NCBI GenBank assembly: GCA_013397435.1
Contig: VZRG01001507.1
Coordinates: forward strand, 49,941-113,940
Reading direction: 5' to 3'
From: Erythrocercus mccallii
Taxonomy: Eukaryota > Chordata > Aves > Passeriformes > Dicruridae
Length of the DNA: 64,000 nt
The notes beneath the pieces were generated by a model, which saw only the letters and a program-made list of their open reading frames with translations, was not told the origin of the DNA and searched no databases. Positions within the stretch are counted from its first letter, which is position 1, and each line of letters starts with the position of its first letter. The translations under genes were made by a program, and so were the position numbers. Positions 1 to 12,600 of this stretch are shown here, piece after piece.

Positions 1-1290
1 TTCCCAAGGGCATTTAAATCCAAGCATGACAGTCTTGGCTAAAAAGGAGCTCATAGTGCCCCGGGGGCAGAGCAGGACCCCAGATGATAATCCCAGCTCA
101 GGTTATTCAACAGCAATTTTGGATTCCTGTTCTTCACTTCACCCTTGTAAAGTGGGAATGGTGCTTCCTGAATTCCCAACGCTGCCAGAGTCATGTCTGA
201 GGGCTAATTAGGAAGATCCAAAAATACTGGATGAGTGGCTGTGAGATGCTCCCTTGCTGAGGACCAGGAACTCAGATTTTCCTGCTCCTCCAGCCAGGAT
301 GCCAAGGACAGCCAGGAGCTGCCAGGAAAAGGCTCAGCAGTTCTGCCTCTGTCCCACAGGGAACACACATCCTGCAGGGAATCCATCCACCCTGTTCATT
401 TGTGGCCTCTGCAATAACCTGACATGGGGGGAAGGAATCAGTCGTGTTCAGCAGGTGGATCCAATGTCTCTCCCAGTCCCCAAGGCTGAGGAAGAAAGGA
501 TTCTGTAACCCAAGAAGAAGCAGCAGCGCTGAGTGTCCAGGAATAAAAGAGTCTCAGTGAGCAGCTCCTGGCTAAAGTTACCTGCAGGCAGAAAGGGGAG
601 AGCTCAGGGAAGAGCTCAGGCTGTCCCATCAGAACCACAGGTGTGCAGCCCTGCCTTAGCAAAGCTATGCCACAGAAGCTTCGTGATAGTGTTTTTCTGT
701 TACCTTGGCTTTATCACAAAGTAAAAAGGGAATGTACAGTCTGACAGAGTATGTTTGGAAATGGAAATAAAATTCCAGTTTAATCACTGATTAAACAAAC
801 CAGTGGTGCTGTTGGGAGGGTCACTTGGAGTTTACGGATTGGGTGGGGACCTCAAAACTAAAAAAATGTCATGAGGGTGTCCCAGGCTTTTCTGAGGGTT
901 TCTTCAGTTGCTGCCTCACCCTGTCTGCTGGTGCTGGGCCTGGGCTGTGGGAGGCTCAGGAGCCTCAACACTCAGAGTCAGTGCTGGCTCCTCAGGAAAT
1001 GCTGCAGTGTCCCGAGCGAGACTCAGGTGAAACATCAGAAAGGGAGGGTGAAGACAGAAAATGTTTCTTTGGATTCTCCCCTCTAGTATAAACCTACCAG
1101 AGTGGTGCCATTCTGCATCTCCAAGCATGACACCAGGAAAGCTGTCCCTGGAAGCAAGAGGCACTACCAACAGAATAATAATTACACCTGGGGTTGTTTC
1201 CTCAGAGGAGAATTGTTCATATCTCATTGAGTCATCAACCTGCAATTTACCACCTCTCACCTCTCACCAACCGCATTTTAGATCAATGCT

Positions 1291-1368
1291 GAGCTCAGAG
1301 CCCTCAGCTGCATCTCAGGAATGAGATCAGAGCTCAGAGCCCTCAGCTGCATCTCAGGAATGAGATCA
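1291..1368. repeat. Perfect tandem duplication, 2 x 39 bp
   Basis: Bases 1291-1329 are repeated without a mismatch at 1330-1368. The unit begins GAGCTCAGAGCCCTCAGCTG. Complete identity suggests a recent duplication or ongoing copy-number variation. Confidence 0.95.
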
Positions 1369-2260
1369 CAGCACTGTCACTGCCAGTTCTCTGCAGCCGC
1401 AGGCTGGCGGGCCCCTTCCAACACAGGAGATTCCATGATTCCATGACGCGTTCCCTGCTCATGCACTTGCCCAAACAGAATCTCCTGCTGCCACCTGAGA
1501 TGGGTCCCTGTGCTGGAGATGTTGTGGTCTGACTCAGGAGGATGTTTGTAACACCCTAAATTAAACCTTAAAAACCTCACACATAATTAATTAAGGCAAG
1601 GCAGCATCTCCTAAGTGCTGCTCTCCTCCTGCTCACGGCCCATCCCATGGCTCTGTGAGGTGCCTCACGTTCTGGCATGGCCTCATTTGGACACTAATGC
1701 CACAGCAGATCCCTCTGGCACATGCAGCTCTCACAGAGCCAGCATGGGCACAGAGGCTGAGGCTTTACACTGTCTTTAATGCACACTCTGGCTTTTTATC
1801 CATGTTATTCTTCCTCCCTGATTCCAATCAGCATCTATGGGCTGCTGTAATGCAAGCATTGAGATCCATTCTTTTATCCTTGATATTTGGATAATTAAAC
1901 TTCCAGGCATTACAGCAGTGTATTCTGCATCCTGTATTCACAACATTTCCAAAGAACTACTCCATCCTATGTAACCTAAAAATTCTCCCTCTGTCTATAT
2001 TCATTTCTCATTTTGAAAATCTGTAGGTCTGTTGGAATATTGAAGTTTTCCATAAAACCCTGAGTCAAAGCACATCACTGCAGCGCTTTGGATGAGCCTG
2101 CACATTGGAAAAGCAGGGATGGTTTGCCAAAAGTGCCTCACCATTAGTATCTGGTGTCATTTGAGGTGCCCCGTGGTGTTTCTGTCACCAGGAAAAGGGG
2201 AGATGCCAGTCCAGAAGGTGCAAGTGTTCCTGTGCTGTACTGGCCAACCCTGCGCTGATC

Positions 2261-2412
2261 CATTGAATCCTGGAATGGTTTGGGTTGGGAGGGACCCTAA
2301 AGCCCACCTCATTCCAGCCCTGCCATGGCAGGGACACCTTCCACTATCCCAGGTTGCTCCAAGTCCCATCCAAGGCCAGGTTAGATGGACCTGCCTCCAT
2401 CCCAACAGGATC
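2261..2412 (-). mobile_element. CR1 LINE 3' fragment
   Basis: The typical reverse-complement CR1 tail (GGAATGGTTTGGGTTGGGAG) is followed by the usual body (CTGCCATGGCAGGGACACC). Near 2383 the sequence flips into an inverted piece (CCAAGGCCAGGTT), so this is a partly palindromic, rearranged copy. Confidence 0.8.
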
Positions 2413-2939
2413 CAGCCTGGGCTGGGCTATAATTCAGACTTTTTACTGGAATGACTAAATTTCATATGTCAGTGCTGAGACTGTCATAAAAATAACACTA
2501 ACATATTAATTTAATTAGTCACTTCCTGTCTTAATGGCCACTGCTCTGCAAGCAGCTCCCAAGGAATTTGGGACAGCCCAGAATTTGGGACATCAACATC
2601 TCAGACCTGCAGTTGGGAAAGGAGCTGGAGCACCAAATATATAACGGTTTTGTTTTGATTTTTTTTTTAAACTCAAGAATTTGGTACTTGAGACATTAGG
2701 AAGAATAATGAGGAAAGAAATAGAAACACCCAAAGAAACACAATGAATTGTTCAGATGGATCCCCCGAGGAGCTGCAGGGCTGGCCAGGAGCAGCACTGG
2801 TGTCCTGCTAAGGAACACAGGGATCTCAGGAATCTAAATCTCAGGAATGCCGAGTGTCTCAATTGGCTCAAGCCAATTTTTCTTGTTTCTAAACAAATCA
2901 AGGCTGCAGGAGACCCAAACACCTGGCACGGGCACAGCT

Positions 2940-3830
2940 TCCCCCAGGACAGCCCCTCGTGAGCCCTCGGGAGCCACGGCGGAGTCGAGCCCCAGCTCCG
3001 AGACCCCTCATTCCACTCTCACTTTGCCAGGTTTGGGAGCACCTGCGGCCAAAGGCCAAAGCGGGGACAGAGCCGGGCCAGGGGGACAGGGGCGTGTCCC
3101 GAGCCTCCGGGGCGTGGCCGGGGGCGTGGCCGCGCTGTCGGGGCCGGGGCCAATGAGGCCGGGGGCGTGGCCGGGGCGTGGCCGGAGCCGCTGCCCGTTG
3201 CCGCGGCGGGCGCGGAGGTGCAGTCGCCGGTTCGGCCGGGACAGGTGCGTTGGGGCCCGTTGTTTCAGCTGCGCCAGGTGCTCTGGGGTCTCCCTGGTGC
3301 CGCCGGGACAGGTACGTGGGGCGGGGCGGGCAGATGACACACAGGTGCGGTGGGATCTGCCGTGTGGGCCGGGACAGCTGTGCCGGGAGCCGCCGCTTGC
3401 GCCGGGACAGGTGCGGTGGGACCGCTCCCGCCCGCTTGGGCCGGGATAAGAGCGCGGGGCGGGACTGCGGGACCTCTCCCCTGACAGCGGAGCCATCGGG
3501 AGCCGGACCCGCCGCGGGGGCTCGGCCGGGCGCTGGGCCGCGGGTGAGTCCGGGCTGTGCGGGGCGAAGCCGGGCCCCGCTCCGGTCACCCCTCCCTGTG
3601 CCCGGCCCGTGGGGGCACCAGGGCTCGGCCTTTGCGGCGGGGTGAGCGGCAGAGCCCCGTCCGGCTTGGGGCCGGTGAGTGTCCGGAAAACCAGGGCCAG
3701 GGGCTTGTGGCTCCCGGGGCAGCGAGGGGCGAGGGGCCGCGCCCTCTGCTGCCCGCAGCTCCCGGCGGGTTCGTGCCCGGGGCCGGAGCGTGGTGCCCGC
3801 GGGTGGCCCGTCCCTTTAATGAATAGGCCA
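2940..3830 (+). promoter_or_regulatory. LIMA1: CpG-island promoter and likely non-coding first exon of LIMA1 (EPLIN-beta)
   Basis: This is a dense CpG stretch, the only one upstream of the first LIMA1 coding exon. It holds four exact GGGGCGTGGCC boxes starting at 3109, 3121, 3162 and 3173, a variant at 3089, and a CCAAT box at 3150-3154, consistent with a KLF/Sp-driven core promoter. A strong donor (GTGAGT at 3544-3549) would end a non-coding first exon at 3543; other GTGAG words lie near 3642 and 3674. Long open frames on both strands are a by-product of GC richness and of a 33-bp repeat. The transcription start is not determined. Confidence 0.7.
3235..3445. repeat. Degenerate 33-bp tandem repeat in the LIMA1 CpG island
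   Basis: A core related to GCCGGGACAGGTGCGGTGGG recurs with equivalent GT positions at 3245, 3278, 3312, 3345, 3378 (mutated to CTGTGC) and 3411, spacing 33, 33 to 34, 33, 33 and 33 bp. Most copies carry a CAG-GTGCG or CAG-GTACG donor-like sequence. The unit length is a multiple of three, which explains the long artefactual reading frames here. Confidence 0.85.
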
Positions 3831-6614
3831 CTTGCACCTTGGGCAAGCGTTAGTCAGGTTTTTTTTCGGGATCTTTCCAGATAGAGGGATTTATATTCTG
3901 CTGTTAAACTCTTGGGTAAAGTTACCGGAGGGAGATTGATGCGTTGTGCTAGATTGTAGCTCGATCACAGTCCCTCCCTTCCCTAACATCTGGTGCACCT
4001 CTGGCATCCCTGTCTCCATCTCCTCTGGACTCCGTGCCACCTTCCACAGAACCTGCCTCCATTGCAGCAGGCAGAACATTCATAGTCTTGTTTAAATCTT
4101 AATATATATTTTCTGAAACTACTCTGAATAAGTCATTCAGAAGGAGCAGTAAAGAAAGCCCAGAGATACTTGAACCCACCAAAACTGCTAATGAATGAGA
4201 AAGCGCTAAGAATGTGGAATGGCCTAAAAATGCGGGAGCACAAGTTTCAAGGCATGTCAGAGTTCTGCTTTATGTCATTTCTAGCAACTGAGATTCCAGA
4301 AAGGCTGCTTCTCTTTACAGATGAATGTCCCAGCAGCAGGTACTGACTTTTTATAAAGAGATTTTTGTCTAAACAGGCCAGATTAACTCAATGCACCTGT
4401 GGCTTTGAATGGCAGGAAAACAGAAAAACTCAATAGGGAGAAGATGCAGCCCTGAACAGGGCTGGTTTGAGATGTAGTGGGATGCTCAGGCATCCAAACC
4501 AGGGTTATTTTCTGAACAATTACATTCAGTTTTGTTTCTCAGTGTTTTACTGAACTGTTTCTTCCGTGTCTCAATGAGCACCTGTTCCCTGTGCCAGGGG
4601 AGCTCTGATGAATGCCCCGCTCCTGTTTCCTGGCCACAGCTGACTCTGCTCTGTGAAAGGCCATTTAAACTGCAGTGGGGCCTCAGGTGAGCTCCCTTTG
4701 GCTCAAGATTAGTCATAAAACAAAGTTCAAACTGTGGCATGACACAGCTCATTCATCATTGGTCTTTAACATGGACAGAATTCTTTTTGTGGGATTTTCC
4801 AGCAGTAAATTCTATCTGTAATCTCTCTGTGTATTTTGAGGCTCCTGGGGATTGAGACTGGGGGCTGCATCCTGCAGTCACAGAAGTACTGGGATTATTT
4901 GTGTATGCAATATGATTTTTAAAAAGGGAGGAGATGGAAGTGAGATCCTTTGCCTTTGTGGATGGTCATTTGTGCTGTTATCAAAGGCCAGTCAAATGCA
5001 GAGCACTCTCCTCTCAGTGCAGTCTGGATGGAGGTTTACAGGGAACCTGGAGATGCAGAAAGCGTTTTAAAAGGCAGGAATTTCAGAAAGTAACTCCAGT
5101 TTGGGTTTCTCTTGCTGCTTGGAAGGGGCTCTGTGTGCCTTTCAGAGGCTGAGGCTGCAAGTAGCTGCACCTGGAAAGGCAACATTGATAAGTGGTTTCA
5201 GCGTGTTTCAACATCCCCACAAAACCAGCGTCACTTGTTTGCAGCGATAGTTCAACCTGTGTGTCTGAAAACTCCACCAAAATCACTGTTCTGATAAAAC
5301 ATGTCCTGTCATGGCATGCTGTTCTCTCCAGGACATCAGAGCAATTATGGAGTGTGAGAGAAAGGCCCATTCTTCCTGACTGCATCCCCCAGGACAGAGG
5401 CATGTTCACCTGCCACCTTTTCTGTCTCCAGGCAGGGAACAGCATTGGAGAGGCTTCTCTGCTGCCAGGGCTCCCATTCCAGCACTGGGAGCTGCCAGAC
5501 TCTACCTGTGCCCCTGAATTCTCCTGCACTGAGGTATTGCAGAATCCCACATCTCTGTAATTTCTGAGCAGGTGCATTCCATACCTGTGAGGATTTTGGA
5601 AACATTGTCTTTCCTCCCTTTGATTGGCTGTTTATGCCAGCTTGTCTGCAGGTGTTTCTGTTTATGTTGTCTGGCAGACCTGGACTCGCACTGGATCCAG
5701 AGTTCCGTGACTGTGCAAATCCGTTAAAGGAATTAATGGAAAATACAAGGAAGAGCTCAGCCTGCCTGGAGTTGGCATTGCAGGGTCGTGCAGTTCATGC
5801 CCTTGCCACAGGCATTGTGTGACATGGGACTAGGGATAAAAGAAAAGAGGAGAAAAGGAAAGGCGTCGCCCTACAGGCTTTATTTTTGTCTTATCAGAGA
5901 ACTCTTTAAATTAATCTCCCCTCCTTTCCTCCTCCACAAAAGAAAACTATGTAAAAAATAAATCTGATGTGGTCTTGTTGGTTTCTGTGGTGAAAAGCTG
6001 GACAAAATGTCTTCCCATTTCCAGCAGGACGGGGTGGCTGGAGCTGTTCTTTAGGTAATTAATACTATTTAACTGATATTATGGTAACTACTGTAACAGG
6101 AGGGGCACAGCTGCCTCCATGAACACGGGACTTGTTTGAGCTCACAGAGGAAACGCTGCTGTGCTGAGAGTGAACACAAGAGTGAATGAAAAATGTTTGT
6201 ATAGTAATTACATCCTCTTAGTTTCGTAACTCAAACCCTCTTACATAAATGCCAGCACATTTGGTTTGAAACCGGAAGAAGCGAGGGCACTTTGGGGCTT
6301 CCTGGAGCTCCTGTGTGTGTGTTTGTGCCACAGGAGTGTCACTGGCATCCTCTGGTCACAGCTCTGTGTCCCCAGCTCCCCATTGTGCCGGAGGCTTTAT
6401 CAGGGCACCATCTCAATGGCATCTGCAGAGGAAATTATAACTGTCATCTGCTGCCTTTTTAAAGTCAGCTGATGGACGAGATCCTGAGGGGTTAGGATTG
6501 GTGGCACTGGGATGCTGGGAGCACCTGAATAGGAGTGCAGGAGCAAATCACGTTGTGGAACTTCTTTTCTGCTTATAATTCCTATTGCTGACACTGTTCC
6601 TTCCTCTTGAGCAG
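3550..6614 (+). other. LIMA1: LIMA1 first intron (5' UTR intron)
   Basis: Between the CpG-island donor and the acceptor at 6611-6614, no further gene, repeat family or RNA gene was recognised. The downstream exon begins at 6615 with a 17-base 5' UTR piece before the ATG. Confidence 0.5.
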
Positions 6615-6631
6615 GGATTTGGGGAGATAAG

Positions 6632-9600
6632 ATGGAGCCTTCCCCGTTCAATAGAAGGCAATGGAGCTCCCAGTCTTTGAAAATCACTGCAAAAGAGCTT
6701 TCCCTGGTGAACAAGAACAAGTCCTCAGCCCTCGCAGAGAGATTCTCCAAGTAAGTGCTGTGGGGCCAGGGAGCAGCAGCTGTGTGTAGGTGACAGCTGG
6801 CACCTTGGGCAGGGCTGCTGCTCTCACAGTTGCTGTGCCCTGCATGGACACCCCAACAACCCCACCCTGTGCCTGAGAGTGTTGTGCAAATGCTCCTGGA
6901 GCTCTGGCAGCCTTGGGACTGTGACCATCCCTGAGGAGCCTTCTCAGTGCCTGACCACTCTCTGGGACAACCTTTTCCTGATATCCAGCCTAAACTTCTC
7001 CTGACTTAGGTAGAGAAGGAATATTAAGCTTCCCTTTTTTTCTGAGAGATAGAAAAAGGATTACACTCAAACTATAAATATTGTTAACCCTGAGAGAGCT
7101 GAATGGCAGTAACCAATGCATTCCCTGGAAACACTTTTATTTCCTTAAGGAATTATATAGGCTGCAGCTGGGGTTTTCAATGGGATTTGGGAAACTGAGT
7201 CTCTGAGGCTCTTGCATTAATAGTGTAACAAAGTTTGGGAGTATATGGATCTTGAGTGTGAGACAAACTTTATGGAATCTGTAGGAGAGGGACAGTTACA
7301 CACCCACAGCTCTAGAGTTCCTCTGTGGATCTCTGGCCCAGGGAGAAGCTGTTTGCTGTCACCACCTTGTTAAGGTAATTTATTCACTTGCTGAAGCTTG
7401 ATTGCAGAACCTGGTCATCTTGCTAAACGTTGATAATCCCTTGAAAAAGGCTTACTGGAAGTAATCCAAACTGCTATTCCTTAATCAAGTAGTGTCCCTC
7501 TACATAGGCAGGGTTAGTGCCTTGGAAAAACACAGTCCTGCTCTCTGGCTTTGCCACCCTGATGCCCACAGGGAGGAGTGTGACTTTTTAAAGTGCTGGT
7601 AATTAAATATTTGTATGCAAAAACATTTTCATCCATCCCATGTAATCAGCTTTGTCAGGTCAGGGACACAAAAGGCAACAGCAAAGATTCAAAAAGTGCC
7701 CTATGCTGGGCTGACTCACAGAGCGAGGGCTGGGACTCCTCAGTCATCGTCTGTTTTCCAGGTGCTGCTTGACTTTCATCTGTGTTCCTCTTTGTTTCTT
7801 CTTCCAGTATTGATCCCTCTTCCTCCAGCATGACTTTCTCAGCACGTTGCGTTCAAATCTGGACCCTTTTTAGTGCAGAGATGTGGGTTAGTGTGTTTGC
7901 ATGGATTAAAGAGGAGCAACAGCCTGTTACACACTCACTGTTGTGTCAAAAGCAGAATTCCACAGATAAGGAAAACAGAAACACCCTTTACCCAAGCAGA
8001 CACTGGGTTCCTTCTCTCTGAAACGCAGAACTCTCCTTAAAATGGCAGAATTTGTCACTAATTTTCATATTTCAAAGGCCAAGTGCAATCACCTTGTGCA
8101 GTGTAGTAACCAGTGAGGACTGGGGGGGACACCCAGCGGAGTGCAGGTTGCTGGGAGTTTCCTACAGCTCCTTAAAGGACTTTGATTCATGATCCAGGGT
8201 GGCTTATCTGCAGAGGGCTGTGATGGCTCAGCTGCTCAGGAGGCAAATGCTGAATGGGGGCAGTTCCCAGCCCACGGAGTAAAATCCGCTGGCACTTAGG
8301 GAGATTTTCGGCATGTGCCAAGCTGGAATTTGTTCTGGTTCAGCAGCTGCTGTATAAAGAGCTGAGTTATTCCTGCAAGGGGGCACAGCAGACAGCTGGG
8401 TGGCGGAAACAATACAGCTATTCCAAGGTAAACTGTCTCTATTTGGGAATCAGAGTGCTTAGGGAATGAAAACTATTAATGGATGTTATTATTGTAAACT
8501 GGATGACTGAAAATGTCTGTCACTTGGCTTTGTGTTATTTGCTGCTGTTTGTCCAGCCTCTAGTTTTAGTTGATCCAGGGGGTCCAGAGAACCCTTGGTG
8601 GGGGAAGAAAAATCTCAGCTGTCTTCAGGAGTGTTCAGTATTCTGGTTAAAACTTGAGCTTTGTTTGTTTTTTACTCTCTCAAAGGTATCAGAAAGCTGC
8701 TGAAGAAGCCACTGCTGAGAAGAAGAGAAGTGTAAGTGGTTTATATAAGTGTTTGTTTCCTTGGGAATAAGCACAGCCTGCAGTCAGGATGGATCACCTG
8801 CATGAATATTGTGACAGTTGATTTTTGGAATATCAAAAAAATCTATACAGAAAACCTGGCTTAAACATGGAGTTTGCTTCATGGTCCATGCTTTTTCCCG
8901 GTGTGGAGGAAAGGAAATGAAGTTTCTTGCTCAAAGCTGTGTTGAATCACCAATTCTCTCCTAAGCAAAAGGCAAAATGAGTTAACCACAAGCCAAGAAT
9001 AGCCAGCTCCTGTTCTTAGCTGCAGGCACTTGTGTGGTGCCTTTTCCTTTCTTAACTAAATTTAAAAGTGCTTAAAAGGAGCCTCCAAGCCTTCCTGAAA
9101 TCCAACATGTGTCTTTGAGAGCTGTGGGATCTTTTCTGAAGTGACTTCCAGGGCTGCAAATGCCCCAGGATGAGGCAGCACCAACCTTTTTGGCTCTGTG
9201 ACAGCACCACATTCCTTCCATTGCATTCAGGGGTTAGGGAACCTTGGCTGATGAAGGTTGCAGGGTTTTGTCCTGGTCCTCAGGGTAATTTGTATTTTAA
9301 AGCCAATATTTTCAGGATCTATAGGAAAGTTGCTGCCTTGATTTCTCTAATGCTTGAGGAGCCACTCTTTGCTGTTTGGGATATGGGTGGGATAAAACAA
9401 GCATTCTAAAAATTACTTGTCAGTCTTAAATTTTCTTCATTGCTTGTGCCTGTCAATCTTCCTGTGATCAGGGAACAGGCAAGCAGGAGGAACTTGTGTT
9501 AGGAAGCGTGCTGGGATTCCAGAGGTGTTCCCGTAGAAACCTGTCACATAATTTTCAATATTTCTGTTCCATTACAACACTTCCCTTATAATTTTAATAC

Positions 9601-12600
9601 TTTCTTTTCAATACAGTCAGCAAACATGCTGATTTTTTTTTTAAGTGTAAGTGGATTCAAGTCAATTTGCAAAGCAGCGTTCAAAATGTGACCAGAAGAG
9701 TAATAGGGTGAGAGACTTAAATCCCAATATAGCCACTAATGCTGGTTAATTCCTGTAAGCCTGGCAGCCCTGCTCCACTTGCAATGAGTTTGGAGTGGTC
9801 TCTGTAAGGAAGACAGGAAACATGCAGTGGTGGAAGGTATTGGATTTGAATGGCTCAAACATGGCCTGGGCTGTGGCTCTGAGGGGAGGGAACTGCTGGG
9901 AGCAGGAGTGGGCTGGGAAGCAGCTGGGTGTGAGGTGATGCTGCTCCAGGTGTTCCCTGGGGGATGAGGCAGCACCAGTGACTCGTGTGTGTGTCCCTGC
10001 TTTCAATGAGTTGAGTGAAACAGAACAAAAACCCCAGTAAGTTACTGCTTATTTGAAAACTGGAGCAGGAGGATGTTTGTTGTGGGTGCTTGGCTTGAGC
10101 TTTGGCTGTGTGGTGTAAAATCCTGGGCAGGTCTCTGGGAACTGAAGTGTTGATGTTTTCTGAGAGCAAAAACAGGTAACTCCAAGGATTTAATGGTTTC
10201 TGAGAGCTAATTTGTAGCTTTTGGAAGGCCTGATAGCTGTTGTCTTCTGAAGACACTGCAGCATTTGGCACACCAGCCATCTCCTATGGCTGCTTGTACT
10301 CCTGTTTCCTTGTTCTGGGACTGGAGACCCTCCTTGTGTGGATTTGAGTCCCCTTTCCTTCATATGTGGATTCAGGTCTTTTGTGTGGCATTTAACTCCT
10401 GGGGTTTGACTCCCTTTTGCCTTATAAGGCCATTCCTGTTTGCTCACTTCCTGCCTTACTCCTGACTTTTCTCCCCCCTCCTTCCTTCCCTATCCTGGAT
10501 GCTTTCTCCATGTGGCACAGCTGTAACTATTCACAGCTGGCCGGGAGCGGGGATCGGTGCTGAGCTTCCTCCTGCATGGAAAGGAAGTGCTTTGGAAAGC
10601 TCGAATTAACTCCTTGTTCTTTGCAGAACGCAGAAAACCTGCCCGCTCACTTTACGAGGGGGAATCTGAGCGTGCTGAAGAAGAAGTGGGAGAATCCGGT
10701 GCTGGGAGCGGAGTCTGGGAAGGAAAGGCTCCGGAGCAGCTGCGCTGAGGTGAGGCACAAGGTCGGGACCGGCCGCGCCCCTTCGCCATCCCCGGGCGCT
10801 GGAGCTGCCTCTGGCCAGCAGCAGTGTCCCGCTGGTGACAGCACAGAGCCCCACAGCCACTGCCGGGAGGGTGGCAGCATGGAAAACTCTATGAGAGAGC
10901 CCCGGGAAATGGAAAAGCCCGAAGCCAGCGAGAGGTCGGAGTCTCCGGGGAGGATCGAGAAGTACAACGTGCCCCTGACCAAGCTCAAGATGATGTTCGA
11001 GAAGGGTGAAGCTCCTCAGCCCAAGGTAAGGATCTGTCCCTCCCAATCCTGGAGAAACTGAAGCTGCTGCCTCCGCGGCGTCAGGAAAATCCCGGGAGGG
11101 AGTGGCTCCAACTATTGACTCTGCAAATATTGTGTTCATTGTTTTAGTGAAAACAGAACATCGTGGTGCTAGTAACTTACTCGAGTCACACAAGTATGTG
11201 CAGGGTGCTCGGGGTTGTGGCAGCTCGTGATTGCTCGTTGGAGTAAAGTGAATTTGCTTTTGATAGGGTTCAGTGGAAGAGGGGAAAATAAGTATAGAAT
11301 TTACTAAGTTATGTTAAGTAAGTTGGGATTGTTTGTGTCTTGTGTGACGATTACCATAAATTATGCAAACGTGAATTGTATAAAAATACATATGTAGGTA
11401 TTTCTGTATTTTTTAATATATGAAAGAGTAAGGACCTGTTTGAAGTGAGCTCAGCAATCAGAACTGTTGCAGTCAAGATGAAGCACTGAGGAGGGAGAAT
11501 TTTTGATATCTGTATCAATATGAGTCGCCCAAACTCACACACACACATAGTGAGATACTCCCATCCTTTCCCCGGTCTCCCCTCATCTTTGTGTCTTACA
11601 AAATGTTTCTTATCGAAAAAAAAATCCTCTCTGAGGGAAAATGGAGCTGAGATGGCCAGAGCAGCTCCTGCCCTCACTAGTTTTGACTTGCAAATGTTCA
11701 GGGCTCGCATTTTTCTTCCAACTGCTCATGAAATCTGATCCCACATGTGGACTGCAGCCGGCGTGTCCCGGGGGGAATTGCTTCACTCCAAAATGAGTTG
11801 CATATGCTGGGGACTTGCAACACAGTCCCGAGGCCTCGATGCTCGTGGATTTTCCAGTTTTCTCATAATTTCCTCTCCTCCTGGCTTTGTTTTACTGCGG
11901 GTGGTTTTCTTGAGGTATTGACTAAAACAAACACATTTTGGACAAAAGTTGTTTCAATATGTAACCATTTAGGGCTCAGAGGAGCAACTCGGTGTTAAAG
12001 GGAATTTTGGGTCTGTGTGAAGTCATTTCACAACTTGAATTTTTGGAGTCTTTGTCATGATATGAGAGCTGCCCATAACAGACCTTCCCTGAACTCTTGC
12101 TGTAGGATTAATCACTCAGGATTCCCCAGGAGTTCTGCAGATGAGCTTTAAGTAACTTTATCTCAGCCTGAGGAATAAATTGTTTTGGAGCTGAGTGAAT
12201 CTGAAACTGATAGTTTGTCAAGTTCAGCAATTCAAACCCTGTTGGAAACCAACTAAACCCAGTAAATACCATCCAGGAGGCACAAAACTGGTTGGGTACG
12301 GTTCAAAACCCCCATTCCAAGTTAATCTGTTACAGTAGAAAGGAAAAGGAGTGTTCTGAAGTTTAAATGTGTAGGGGAGGGGGGATGTTTGGAATTCGAT
12401 TCCTTGTCCTGGGAATTGAGCTGTAGATGGGAGGATTGGGTCAGTCAGAGTGCAGAGAAGGGAGCTGGGTGCTGTGGGGAGCCAGGTGTGGCTCAGGGAA
12501 GTGGGAGCCACGACAGCACTGCAGCTCTGCAGTTGCCTCTCCCACTTATTTCCTGTGCTTTTTCCTGAGCGAGGCTTCATGGAACCGTTTTGGTGGAAAA

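Larger units (their letters stand above)
1..2939. other. Intergenic DNA upstream of LIMA1, no gene recognised
   Basis: No reading frame here resembles a known protein and none shows exon-like conservation by eye. The stretch holds a perfect 39-bp tandem duplication (1291-1368), a CR1 fragment (2261-2412) and isolated AATAAA words near 542 and 767 that cannot be tied to a gene. A distal exon or 3' end of an upstream neighbour cannot be excluded. Confidence 0.6.

Noticed and set aside
3008..3645. Reading frames of 155-200 aa upstream of LIMA1
   Set aside because: They lie in a CpG island and a 33-bp repeat whose length is a multiple of three; no protein similarity was recognised.
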